Source: Pocillopora verrucosa
Lineage: Eukaryota > Cnidaria > Anthozoa > Scleractinia > Pocilloporidae
NCBI RefSeq assembly: GCF_036669915.1
Contig: NC_089324.1
Coordinates: 10,704,335-10,768,334 of the forward strand
Direction: 5' to 3'
Length of the DNA: 64,000 nt
Shown here: piece after piece, positions 30,150 through 40,909 of the stretch
Layout: the number at the start of each line of letters is the position of its first letter
Numbering within the stretch: position 1 is the stretch's first letter
Notes under the pieces: generated by a model
Seen by the model: only the letters and a program-made list of their open reading frames with translations
Databases searched by the model: none
Told to the model about the DNA's origin: nothing
Translations under genes and position numbers: made by a program

Positions 30150-31733
30150 TTAAGTTTTGCAGTTGTTCTTAATCTCTCCATCTGGATTAACAGCAATCTT
30201 GCTTTCACACAAATCAGAAATATATAGGCCTTCTATAGCAGTCACTCTACTGAGTCCCATATAATGTATGTGTGGAATAGTATTTCTGGTACTAAAATCC
30301 ACAACAATTCTACTGTCAGTATCACCTTGTGACCTGTGAATTGTTTTTGCTGCTGAGGGACGCAGCGGAAATTGTTTTCTAACAACTTGTGCTGTTCTGT
30401 TTCTACCTACCGCAAACTGTGTAGTCACAGGGTTTACTGGGGTCCATGTGTGTTCAATTCATTGTACATACAAATGCCTTTTTTCATTCCTTGTTTTCTG
30501 ACCTACATCTGAGTGGTCAAATTGTACCCATACAATACCAGATGGTTTGGTTTGTTGATGTAACTGAACTAGTTTAACAACATTTCCAGCACCATTTGTC
30601 ATGCCATCTTCGGTTCGTACATTCATGACAAGGTGTGTTCTTTCACCCTCAGCAAGACAAAGGGTTGAGGCTAACTGTTTTGTTTTTCTTGGATCATTGG
30701 GTATTTGTCTCAGTATTTTGTTTCTTAGCTCTGGAGAGATAGCTCCAATAACACTATCTTGAGCATATATTGTGAATTTGTTTCCTGTGGCTGCATTATG
30801 GGCCCTTTGTTTAAATTAATCTACTTTAGCATTCTGTATAAATAGGTGAGCTGCATCTATTGGGTTGTTGATGTCTTCTTGTATAGCTCTCTTTAAGTTT
30901 TGCAATGTCAGCTACTGTGTGTTTACCTTTACACAACCTATTAAGTAATTCTACAAACAATTTGCTGTCTCTTTGACCCATGATTTCATTAAGTTCAAAC
31001 ATTTTAAAGTGTTTATGCCATAAACTGGGAGAAAGAACAGCATAAATCTACATTTTTGAGGTCTTTGAAAATATAAGCATCCATAACGGATTCTAATTGG
31101 AATGAGTCACCAATAGCAATTATGCTCACACCTCCAAAATCCTCTCTACAGCCTTTTATGTCTTTAAGCCTATTGTTTAGCTGTATTGCAAACATACCAT
31201 TTCCTACCATTGAGATTTCATCAACAAAAATCAATTGACTTCTCAAAGTGTTTAGTCTACTTGAATCAAGCTGTTTGTAATTTCTCAGTGATTGATTGGC
31301 AGGAATGGCCAGAGTGCTATGAAGAGTGTCACCCTTAAGCTTTACCAGTTGGAGCTAATAGTATAACTATGATCTGATGAAAATCATCACCAGCTCTAGT
31401 GTTATAATACTTAAGCACTGCCTGATACAAAGCTTTTGTTAAATGCGATTTGCCAACACCAGCCCCTCCACTGAGGAAGCAGTAGAAAGGGGTTTCTGAG
31501 GTTTTAATCTGATGTAAAATGTGTTAAAAAAATTCTTTTTGCTCTTTATCGGGTGTCTGGACCATTTGACGAAAATCAAAATTAGGTAATTCATTCAATA
31601 TCAGTGGTTCATTATTCAGCGATGTTGATGAAATGTTGAGATCATCAAAGAGGTCATAGTTTTCACTAAAATCAGGATGTAAATCTTCATGAGATCCAAT
31701 CCTTGAACGGAATTGGTCAATGGAGAACTCCAT
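30150..31733 (-). pseudogene. PIF1-like helicase part of Helentron (broken)
   Basis: Pieces of a PIF1-family superfamily 1B helicase on the minus strand. Walker A region SGGAGVGKSHLTKALYQAVL lies at about 31480-31420. Then APTGKA, Walker B IFVDEISMVGN and GGVSIIAIGDSFQL lie at 31246-31013. The C-terminal motifs KQFPLRPSAAKTIHRSQGDT and HIHYMGLSRVTAIEGLYI lie at 30428-30150. Several frame breaks and stops lie between them. The N-terminal frame (31733-31524) ends PDKEQKEFF, the usual run-in to the helicase. It would have unwound DNA for rolling-circle transposition. The absence of a Rep domain upstream and many disruptions mark a relic. Confidence 0.78.
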
Positions 31734-31847
31734 ATTTACTTGTGTGCTTGAGCGAGCAACAACAACAATCCAACTAACTAGAAACTCAGTTTATTAAAAT
31801 AGATAACACTCTTGACAGTTCAAGGCAAACAATAGTTTCTTTCAGTT

Positions 31848-32060
31848 TGTGACACTTTGAGACACTCGTGAGACATTTTTAGACACTCGTGAGACACTTT
31901 GAGACACCCTGAGACTCTTTGAAGCGCAACCCGCACAAATACATTCAAGCCGACAAATGTTGGCTTGCGAGAGTACAATGACTCCTTTCAATCTGACACA
32001 ACCCGCACCGAAGGTCCAAGCCGATAAATGTTGGCTTGTGAAAGCGTAAAAGCTCCTGTG
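31848..32060. repeat. Minisatellite-like tandem repeats
   Basis: 31848-31925 has repeats built on GAGACACT(T/C).TGAGAC; 31926-32060 has two copies of a longer unit containing CAAGCCGA(C/T)AAATGTTGGCTTG. They lie at the 5' side of the Helentron relic. The minus ORF there is low-complexity (RVSQSVSRVSKN) and not a gene. Confidence 0.65.
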
Positions 32061-32543
32061 CAACCTGCACTGAACACAAGTCGCGTTTCAGCGTGTTGAC
32101 TTACGTGAAAAAATCTTTTGTTATAGACACCTGAAGAAATAACGAAACAAACGCCTCAGATTATGAAAGAAAAACACAAACCAGGTGTACAAACGTAATC
32201 GCCTTTCGTGAGAGCTTAATCGTGAAGCTCCCACAACAAAATTGAAAAGTTAAAGCACGCAAAGAACCCGTGAAAATATGAAATGACTTATCCTTACCTT
32301 GGAAACAAAAATCCCCAAGAAACAAACATGAAATTCCGAATAAGTTCTCCAAAACCCAACGACTGAGAAGAGAAATGGCCGCCGTACAATACACTATGAA
32401 AAAACGCCGACTGGAATCCAGTCTTCACGGCTCACTGAACGCAAATAAAAACCACGTGACAAGCACTTCTCTCTCGTGGACAAATAAATAAAGAAATAAA
32501 TTTCGCGGGCGTTGACAAAGTGTGGGAAATCCCACACAAAAAG

Positions 32544-33809
32544 GTCAATGTCGAGTAAAGAAAAGTAAGACAACGCTAGTGCTAGAGATATGGTAGCTCC
32601 ATCTGGTTAGAAATGGAGGAATAATTATGGATTTTATCAGAGTAAGATAAAGTCTTTTCAATCATTAGTCTCAGAAATATCATCAGATATGATTGATGAT
32701 ATGGGGAAATTGTGAATGAAAACAAGTACTAGTTTGGGCTTCCAGTTATAAGATGAAAAGTTAAATAAATCAATTATTACCCTGTAAAAATCACTTTCAT
32801 TTATCATTTCAACTGCACAACAAAATCATACACGCTCTTTGCAACCTTATCCTCTAACCTATTAAATTACAAGAATGTATAACAAAAAAGACTCTTACAC
32901 ATGCCAAACAACAAAGGTAAATGAACTGGTTAGACCAAAAGCTAAATAAATAAAAAATGAACTGACAGTGGTGAGGGATTTGGGGGCCATGTGATAAAAC
33001 AAGTTCTACCGAAGTTTATCCTCTAGTTAGCACTTCAAGCCCAAAAGGGCAATCAGAAAAATTCTCACAAAAACACAGCAACAAAATAAGATAAAACCGG
33101 AGAGAATCGAGGTAAGACTATAAACGTTGTGAAGACACATGCCTACATACAAAGTACAACAGACTTGGAGAGCAAAAAGGCCAAAGACAGTTGTGAGTCA
33201 TGACTTGGAAAATCCACCTCAACCTCCCAAAAACGAATTCGCCGAAGGTTGTAGAAAGAGCAACTCAATCCTGAAGCTGGAACGTTTTTTTAACCCTTGT
33301 GTCCTGTGGGACTACAAAGAGAAAGAAGAGAAGATGTTATTTGGAGTGATTTGAAGCTTGGGGGCCACCTCGAACTTAACGTAATTTTATTTCAAAGTTG
33401 AAGTAAAATAAGATCAAATTGTAAACTACCTTCTATTATCGAAACGAATATCTCACGATCGCCTCCACACACCTCTTCGTGATTCATAGAAGTAAGACAT
33501 CAACATCTTAAGACTAACCTTCAAGGTTTGTAGTCTCGTGTGCACATCTTGATCGTCAGCAAATCAAATCTCAAACTTCAAGTTTTCGGCCTTTTTTCGC
33601 GTTTTGTTCGCACTTTGATCATTAAAATATCCTCATCCGACGAGCCAGCAAACTCCACGAGTATCCACAAAGTTAGGAATCGTGGTAAACTTGTCATACT
33701 CTTTCATCCCTCTCCAAAAAATATCACAGAAAGGTGTCGATCGCTCAGTTGAAAACCCGCAAAAGCGCGCTAAAAATACCGAAATGGGGCCGAACGCGCC
33801 GAACAAATT
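32544..33809. other. Interior of 9.2-kb element, no supported gene
   Basis: AT-rich DNA between the Helentron relic and the right inverted repeat. ORFs at 33139, 33540 and 33682 show no family features. Nothing else seen. Confidence 0.5.
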
Positions 33810-34156
33810 TTCTTGGCGCATGCGCAACAAAATGCCCCTCTGCTACGCAACTTACCTTTACAGAATACGAAGAGTCTATGAAAGAGCACACGTTGATAAG
33901 ATTTCCCTAGACGTAATATCTTTGAAATGCGAAGCGAGCGAAAGTGTTCAATTTTCGACCTGTTATGTCCATCGATTCTAGAGGGTGAAAGCGAAAAGTT
34001 CGTTTTTCTCGAAAAAAAAACCACATTTGAGGAAAAAAATACATAGTCTTTCATGTCTTACTAGGGTCTACTTGTGTGCAAAACTTGAGACAATTTGAAT
34101 TTTTGACCCTTGCCATAAAAATTTCATTTTTGTTTGATTTTTGCACGGATGTCCTC
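33810..34156 (-). repeat. Right terminal inverted repeat of the 9.2-kb element
   Basis: Uninterrupted version of the left arm. It includes the site into which the LTR-like insert went on the left (CGAGAAAAACGAAC, read on the minus strand) and, farther in, GTAAGTTGCGTAGCAGAGGG, the uninterrupted version of the inner insert site. Confidence 0.8.
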
Positions 34157-34222
34157 TTAATTTCTATAAAAATACAATTTAGAATATCAGGAATAAAACG
34201 CAAGCCGTGACAAAAATCTAAA

Positions 34223-34915
34223 ATGGCTGCGGTCTCGACGCCCACCCGGCACGTGCAAAACTGTAAGTACAACTCCAGGGCAAAGTCGTTTGAACAGTTT
34301 GATCTATTTCATATACTTGCTTTTGATCTAACATCAAAACATCACAACAACATCATAAATGATGTTGCAAGTCAGCTAAAACAATGATTTTCTATTATGG
34401 CCTAGATGAGCAAGGCTTAACTGCCATGCTACATGTTTCTTTCAGCAATCAATGAGCAAGTCCTCTGCTGCAGAGAAAGGTGAAGACTCTTTGGACATGC
34501 ACATCCATTCGCCAAATTTCTCCAGCTCCGTCATCATCTCTTGATAGTGTTCTAAATCCTCTTTCATTATGTTGAAACAGTGGACGCCATCTGCAAAGAA
34601 GTTAACATTGGAATTTAGTGCGGATCTTGAAAGGTTTTATCATGAGAAATTGGTGAATCCTTTCACTCCGAAGATCTCTTTAGTAATTCTCTTTAGTATG
34701 GAGAAATTCTGTCTTGGTCACTCATGGGAGTTAAAGGGTTAACCTATAACCTGTAATATCATCCAAAGAGAAGTTGAAGAGACCAGCTTAGGGGCATGCT
34801 CTTGATGTATCAAAAAATTCTTTCAAGCGAATTTGCAGAGAGAAGATTTGACCCCAGAAGAAGATTTACGGGTCAGACGCCAGATGTTAAGGGAATTTAT
34901 CAAGAAGGGTGTTAG
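34223..34915 (+). pseudogene. Plus-strand exon pair of unit D (best-preserved second exon)
   Basis: First exon-like segment 34223-34262 (MAAVSTPTRHVQN, ending at GTAAGT but one base longer than in units B and E). Second segment 34839-34915 follows TTTGCAG and reads REDLTPEEDLRVRRQMLREF then IKKGVR, ending AG|GTGAGT. It is the only copy in which the second exon is free of stops and indels, but the extra base in exon 1 would put the pair out of phase. METTL27 exon 3 lies between them on the other strand. Protein identity unknown; charged, helical in appearance. Confidence 0.42.
34442..34590 (-). pseudogene. METTL27: METTL27 last exon only (copy D)
   Basis: Exon 3 homolog starts at 34590 after TTTGCAG and reads DGVHCFNIMKEDLEHYQEMM, TELEKFGEWMCMSKESSPF. 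It then stops early at 34444-34442 (ENDING ...LLIDC), about ten codons short. Exons 2 and 1 are absent. Sequence equivalent to the region just downstream of exon 2 (about 35030-35147) jumps straight to sequence that in other units lies far upstream of exon 1 (from about 35148). Deletion or unequal recombination removed the rest. Confidence 0.82.
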
Positions 34916-35147
34916 GTGAGTCTTCACTACCTGATCTATCTCACGGTTTGAGTTTCCTAAAAACAAAAACAACCAAGCAAAAAACTTGCTAGAGTATTTT
35001 ACACGTTTTTCCTTTTCTACAATCTTGAAAGATTCAAAACACTGTGAGCAAATTTATTCAACCACAGGTGCTTTGCAACAGTAACCAAATGATTCTTTAG
35101 TGTCAAGTCCAACAATTTGACACAGAACAGACCCCTCGCAGACATCC

Positions 35148-36010
35148 ACTCATCACTTGTTTTGATGAGTGTTTTAGCATCTTGGATCACGCTTCCACAA
35201 CTTTTCAACTTAAAATCAAATAAGCTACCACATTCAATGGGAGAAACCTACACTTAATCATCAACTTTATCATGTTAATTTAAAACTTTCCTTGTAAATG
35301 CATACATTGTTCTGTTACTATTGTTTGTTTTGTCCAATCAGCATTTTGTTATACGCTTTAAATTCAACTTAGTACTTTGTATTATTAAGAACTGAAGATG
35401 ACAGAAGAACTATCGAAACATGTTTTTAAAGAGTTGAATGTCCTTTATAAAAAAACTAAAGCTAATCTTCAAGTCAAGTGCAGTTCCTTACCGCAGACAA
35501 AACAATGATGTTGCGAACATTACATTAGCTGAGCAAATAAAAATATGTTTATGACGAGTTCAGAATAATGTTGAGTCGCAATTAAGGAGGAAACTATGTG
35601 CTGTCAAGCAAGCCCACCACGCTCAACGAAAGGCACCAAGGTATTATGTTAAACCTTAAATGTGCAAACCGATTTTGTGATCTGATCACCAAGTACTCTG
35701 TATTATTTTTCTCCACCATTTTGAAAAAATGTTAGATATAAATATTAGAGAGTATTTGTAGATCAGATTTCAAAATACTTAAAAGTACATTTTTGCTATA
35801 ACTATCTTTTTTTCTAGTTTCAGAATACGCTGTCTCTAAATGCCCTGCAACCAGGAGCGTTCTAAAATAGACGAAATGTCTGGCAGTCAGAAATTTTCAC
35901 AGAATTTCCACCGAAAGGTCCTTTCAAACTTGTTAAGATTATCAGATGTTTATTTAGAAATGTCAACGATTAATTTGGCTTTTCAGCGCACAAATTCTCT
36001 GAGGTATTTA
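35148..36010 (-). repeat. Truncated upstream mosaic and R fragment after copy D
   Basis: Includes a fold-back arm (35160-35212), a hammerhead-like motif (35392-35425, stem mismatched) and broken parts of R (35510-36010) including the GTCTGGCAGTCAGAAATTTTC word. No gene. 36010-36240 shows nothing. Confidence 0.5.
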
Positions 36011-36239
36011 AATTGACCTTATTTCTAAACTGTGGGTCGAGTCTTACCCGCACTGAATAACCCGTAAGGGTATCTTTGAAAGAAAATAATAAGAAATGTA
36101 TGACGAAGTGGAAAAAATCTTCCGAGAGACTCCTTAACCCTTTTTAAAAAGAGGCCTCAGAGGCAAAATACTGTTACTAAGTCCGTAAAGCTTCACCTCC
36201 CATCATTCTTTGCTCTCCAGTCAATTTTGCAGAAAATTG

Positions 36240-36560
36240 TGCTCGTTTCTGTCGACTGACTACTGATTGACGACCTAAACAATTAATACTTTATTCCAAC
36301 ATTCCAGTTTTTGTTCTTTGCTTTCAGAATGGGATATCCATTTACCTTTACAGCGACATGTAAGAATTTAACCTCCTGATGAGCCTCCAAGCCTACAGGA
36401 TTACTTTATTTCAGGTAGATCATAACCATTACAAATTCCTCAAATGTTTTTGGTACATTCGAATCGCTAATCATTCCGTAAAGTTTTAATCGGATAGTGT
36501 AATCAGACAGTTAGTTATAATCGGACACTTGTGATCGGACTGTTGAAGCAGTCACTCATA
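36240..36560 (+). repeat. Partner of 7020-7390 with mini-exon-like core
   Basis: Plus-strand TTGCTTTCAG, ATGGGATATCCATTTACCTT, then GTAAGA after ACAGCGACAT. Lies upstream of DIRS gag-like relic 36840-37260 and may be its leader. 36560-36840 shows no gene. Confidence 0.5.
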
Positions 36561-36839
36561 CTCGTATCAAGAAAAGCGGTTAAATCACCAATCAAAATTA
36601 ATCACAATAAATATTGTTTCTTTGTCTTCATGCCTTTCATTTCGTACTCTCAACTGTTCTCTTACCTTCCATCAATTTTAAAGTATGGTAGTGAGCTTAT
36701 GCTTTTTAAGTTTCTTGACCACAGTATGTTTAATTAATTTCCATGATTTATTTTTTCCTGAATCAGTTCTTTGCATATGATATGATTATCAGCATATCGC
36801 TGAAAACATGTATAACCATCCGTTAATTACTGATAAGTT

Positions 36840-37260
36840 TAATGAGGTGGTAGAAGATCACTATTTCTCAGTGCTTGATTCTCTGAGAAGAGGAGAGCAC
36901 GTCTGGCTTAAAATCTTTGGAAACTTCTTTGACTTTAATCCGCAAACGACAAAAATTGATTAAATTAGCCGATGGTTTGTTGTCCAAGAATATGAGCAAG
37001 ATAATCTCGCAGACAACTCGGAAGATGAAAAATTATCAAGAAAGCGCAGGATAAAGTCTGCAGAAAGACAAATCCACCCGGTTTGATGCTACTTCTGCTT
37101 CTTCTAATGCTACTCGCAGCAGTGATGACCGGCAGCTTTTTCTCGATTTTTCGAGGTAATGCGATCGTTAGCCCTTTCTTTGTTATTTCCAGAGCTTGTT
37201 CAACCTGAAACAAGCGACCCAAATTGTATTTATTGTAGTTCTTTTATTGTCTCTGTGTTT
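36840..37260 (+). pseudogene. DIRS gag-like fragment, plus strand
   Basis: Reads RRGEHVWLKIFGNFFDFNPQ, then after a stop WFVVQEYEQDNLADNSEDEK, similar to the minus-strand fragment at 2503-3060. The 85-residue minus-strand ORF is a shadow. A frameshift follows SEDEK; then sequence equivalent to LLALSLLFQELVQ in the other copy. Non-functional. Confidence 0.55.
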
Positions 37261-37299
37261 CCTAGTTTTCTGTCCCAATATATTTGAACCCTCTTCATT

Positions 37300-37360
37300 G
37301 CCGATGGAATGCTCTACCAACTGAGCTAACAAGCCAACTGTGAGCTGGTCATTATGTTCT
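37300..37360 (-). repeat. tRNA-like repeat fragment (5' half)
   Basis: ATGCTCTACCAACTGAGCTAAC is the complement of the D-arm/A box of the tRNA-derived repeat. Only the 5' half is present. Confidence 0.6.
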
Positions 37361-37439
37361 TCATGGCTCGTTTGCTATAGAGAGTAAGCTATTGTAAAAT
37401 ATTTTCCAAGTTTCAGCGGCCATCATGTGAATTAATGCA

Positions 37440-37940
37440 AACTTGTTTCGTTTCTAAAGGGATTAGTTACGGATTTTGAAATTACTAACATTTATCTAAA
37501 CACATTTTCTAATCTTTCTTATGCTCGGAAATAAAATGTCACAGCTCATATTTTACAGCTTTCCGGTGTCGAGCGAAGAAAAACTGAAGTTACAAATGGC
37601 TCTATTTTGAAAATAGAGAACTCTTCGATGCTGAAAAATGTATCGGTAATTTCGAAATTTTAATTTGCATTAAAATACAACTAAACATATCAGGAAACGA
37701 AACACAAGCCTTAAAAGAATATTTGAAATGGCTACGGGCTCGCCGCCCACCAGCACGTACGAAAACGTAAGTACAACATCAGGACAATGTCGTTTAAACA
37801 GTTTGATTTATTTCATATACTTGCTTTTTAAACATCAAAACTTCACATCAGCATTATAACTGATGTTTTATGTCAGCTAAAACAATGATTATCCAGTATG
37901 GCCTCAATGAGGTAGGCTTAACTGTAATGGTACATGTTTC
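37440..37940 (+). repeat. 5' part of tandem unit 4 with plus-strand exon
   Basis: Matches 7900-8620. The exon-like segment 37728-37766 (MATGSPPTSTYEN, GTAAGT donor) is in phase 0 as in unit 1. Its partner at 38339 has a one-base loss giving an early TGA, and its donor is destroyed (GTTACACG). Confidence 0.55.
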
Positions 37941-39257
37941 TTAATTCTTTAAAACTTTGTAAACGAACAGCCAGCATTCAATGGACAAGTCCTCGGCTGC
38001 ATGGTAAGCTGAAGACTCTTTGCACATGCACATCCATTCGCCAGCTTTTTCCAGCTCCGTCATCATTTCTTGATAGTGTTCTAATTCCTCTTTTATTATG
38101 TTGAAACAGAGGACGCCATCTGCAAAGAAGTTAACATTAGAATTTAGCGCGGATCTTGTAACTAGTTTTATCATAGGAAATGTTCATTATTCTTTTCCTT
38201 TTTGTCCACGTATTCATTAGATTTAACTCAAAGAGTTGGTGAACCTATAACCTGTGACATCATCCAAAGAGAAGTTGAAGAGACCAGCTTGAGGATGTGC
38301 TCTTGATACATCAAAAAATTATTTAAGCGAATTTGCAGAGAGAAGATTTGACCCAGCAGATGATTTGAGGGTCAGATGCCAGATGTCAAGGGAATTTATC
38401 AAGAAGGGTGTTACACGAATCTTCATTACCTGATCTGTCTCACGATTTGAGTTTTCAAAAAAAAACAAAAACAAACCAGCAAAAAACTTGTGAGAAGATT
38501 TTACATGTTAGGTCCTCAATCTAAAATCATACTCAGACCCACCAGTTTGAACCATTCTTATCATCTCCACGAAAGCAGAGGAGCCGATACGTCCTGTTAT
38601 GAGCGCCCCACCACAAATCAAAGCATCGAATTGCCCAGATTTAATTTGAGGTATCGGCTGCCCGTTCAAAGACGTGCAAATGAATTCAGTATAGATCTCT
38701 TTCTTCTTTGCTTCCGTTAACATCTCAGCTGAGATGTCCAAAGCACATAGGTTGGTGTATCCGAGTTTCTTGAGCTCAACTCCAGTCAGACCTGTCCCAG
38801 CTCCGGCGTCAATGATTTTGATTTGATCCATTGGTTTGTTCTGGTAAACTTCTTTAAGGGCTTTATGTAAAGACTCGGCCAGTGGCTTGAAATATGAAGT
38901 GCGCGCCGCTGAATGTTCCTATAAGATGAGAAAGTTCAAGCCGGTTATTACGATTAGAGATGTTCGATAAAGACGACACAAGTCTGGTGTCGCCTTGAGC
39001 CCCTTTCCAGTAGTACTAGAACATTCGAGAAACGCAACGCTGAGTGATGCATCAGTTGTCCGGTGGGTCAAACGGCAATGTGCCACATCGTCCCCCAGAC
39101 CCTTATTATTATTATTATTTTAGAGTACCTCGTCATATGTTGCTGACCGTGCAGCATAGAGACGTTTGATTTCATATTCGGTTGTTTCTTTGGTTACTTT
39201 TGCTGTTGCTTCTCCGAAATACTTCGCTACGCTTATTTTGTACTGCTTCTCATCCAT
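37941..39257 (-). CDS. METTL27: METTL27-like SAM-dependent methyltransferase (copy E), three exons
   Basis: Intact spliced ORF of 227 residues. Exon 1 is 39257-39129 (MDEKQYKISVAKYFGEATAK...ATYDE), donor GTACTC. Exon 2 is 38918-38543 (acceptor CTTATAG; EHSAARTSYFKPLAES...), donor GTGGGT. Exon 3 is 38119-37941 (ends VYKVLKN). Motif I IIDAGAGTG, LCALDIS and FDALICGGAL are all present. In exon 3, SAYHAAEDLSIECW replaces SPFYAAEDLPSECW of copy B, the most changed part. Compact introns (210 and 423 bases). AATAAA at 37812-37807 could end the transcript. Longest distance from an R copy: here the upstream side runs into a LINE instead. Confidence 0.87.
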
Positions 39258-39844
39258 TCTATATTGAGGGACAAAATACAAAATGTCATATACACTTGTC
39301 TGATGAAGGCTTCTATTATATGAAGTGCGGTGCTTTGTAATGATTTCAAGCCCTGAGAAGAGCCTTAACAACAAACGTGTAAAATTACGGTAATTTTTTT
39401 CACACGTCACTCGCTGACACGTCACTCGCCTTTTGCGCCACTCTGTAAGGTTGATGATTGACTGACAAAGCGATCCTTGGAAGACGACGTTGACAAAAGC
39501 AATTTATTTCCCATCCACGTTCTTAGCCGAGCTGTTCTTTGAGTAACAAGTTGAAAAAATTCATTGCTTAGCCTTCTAACTGGTAACGAGCAATGAATAA
39601 CTGCAGTGATTTACAGAGTTGAATGTTCTGAATAATACAAAGTACAAAGTTGAATTTAAAGTGTGTAACAAAATGCTGATTGGACGATAGTAACAAACGA
39701 TAGTAACAGAACAATGTACGCATTTACGAGGAAAGTTTTAAATTAACATGATAAATTTAATGATTAAGTGTAGGTTTCTCCCACTGAATGTGGATAGCTT
39801 TTATGATTTTAAGTTGAAAAGTTGTGGAAGCACACACACTTCAC
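39258..39844. other. METTL27 copy E upstream region
   Basis: Conserved upstream words as in other units, ending in a single fold-back arm near 39815-39835, then cut by the LINE. No gene. Confidence 0.45.
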
Positions 39845-40700
39845 ACAAACACACCGCTTAATTAATTTACAATTAAATTTTACAGAAAAGGGCTTGCCTG
39901 CAACTGGCAAAGGCTAATCTAGGCGGGCCATGCCTTAATAGCCGAATTACAAAAATATATTGCCAACAGAAATTAACTAATAAAGTAGAAGGGAAAGAGA
40001 CAGTATTGAATAACAACAAGGAAAACCGTTACATTGACATAATTTAAAATATTAAAAGTGCAGCTACTGTTTCTAAAGATAGTCAGGACAGATCAGGAGA
40101 AGTATTACCAGGATTTTACATTTTGTATAATCTCAGATAAATCTATATAAGAGTCTTGTGAACCTAATATGTTGAATAAAATTTGTTTGAGTTTTTTTTT
40201 TTAAACGCATTTTTGGAAAGATTTCTTAATGCTTGAGGTATTGCATTCCACACTTTTACTCCTATTCGAGAGAAGGAATTCGCTTGAACGGATAGCCTAG
40301 AAGGTTTGGTATAGAAGTTATTAGAGGCAGAAGAACGTGTATTGTAAGAATGAACATTATATATATCTTGAAATAAATCTTGAATATTGGATGGAGCTGT
40401 TCTGTTTCGAACGTCAAGCATCAAATTAGCTATAGATTCATAATGAACAAATTTTAGCGGTAAGATACGAGCGTCAACAAATAAAGGAATTGCATTCTCA
40501 TTATGATCAGAAAAATAGATAAAGCGAACGGCTCGTTTCTGTAACTTTAGGAGCTTGTCAAGGTAAGATTTTCAAGCCTGACCCCATACTGTCAGACCGT
40601 ATAGTAAGGAGCTATAAGAGCTTGGTATATATTTAAGAGAGTATGCGTTGGCAGAAAGTGTCGTAATTTTGCGATTAATCCTAAGGTTCTGCTTACTTTA
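39845..40700 (-). mobile_element. LINE 3' end: reverse transcriptase C-terminus and 3' UTR
   Basis: Minus strand: YGLTVWGQ, KSYLDKLLKLQKRAVRFIYF, IPLFVDARILPLKFVHYESI, then YNTRSSASNNFYTKPSRLS and KVWNAIPQALRNL. This is the C-terminal tail typical of CR1/jockey-like LINE reverse transcriptases. After the stop near 40164 comes a 3' UTR with CAGGCAAGCCCTTTTCTGTA toward 39890. One stop interrupts WGQ*KSYL. 5'-truncated, inactive. Confidence 0.8.
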
Positions 40701-40909
40701 ATGATTATATGGTTAATTTTTCCACAAACAGTTGTTAATGCGGGTTGTAGGTGCGGGTAATAAGATAATTTTTAAAGCTTCCGGTATAGTTTTAAAACTA
40801 TAAACAGGAAAAAACCAGAGAGGATAAGATCCACTGAAGATACTCTTTAAAAAACCTCTGAAATAACTCATATATTTCGCGCAGATTGCTCGTAACAATA
40901 AGAGACCTT

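Larger units (their letters stand above)
28458..32543 (-). mobile_element. Helentron-type (Helitron2) rolling-circle element relic
   Basis: Interval bounded by inverted TTGTGTGGGATTT (28458-28470 and 32543-32531). It holds, on the minus strand, a PIF1-type helicase part and an AP-type endonuclease part, the combination typical of Helentrons. A short hairpin GTGTGGGA/TCCCACAC lies at 32520-32537 and minisatellite-like repeats near the 5' side (31848-32060), as is common in such elements. The Rep nuclease domain expected upstream of the helicase is absent, so the copy is non-autonomous. The exact ends are inferred. 28490-29510 has no gene that I can support. Confidence 0.6.
24977..34156. mobile_element. 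9,180-bp terminal-inverted-repeat element with TTAA target duplication
   Basis: Ends read GAGGACATCCGTGCAAAAAT on the left and its reverse complement on the right, directly flanked by TTAA at 24973-24976 and 34157-34160. The related unit at about 37663 reads AATTTTAATTTGC, a single TTAA, as the empty site. Inverted similarity runs about 160 bases from the tips and resumes further in (25944-26100 against about 33840-33985, and 27862-27888 against about 33810-33838) once inserts are skipped. TTAA duplication is known for piggyBac and Kolobok superfamilies; the tip does not look like piggyBac, so a Kolobok-like origin is a guess. No transposase of its own is recognisable. It carries at least three inner insertions. 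Confidence 0.8.

Noticed and set aside
31842..32063. 73-residue minus ORF with SVSRVSKNVSRVSQSV repeats
   Set aside because: Product of the minisatellite; low complexity.
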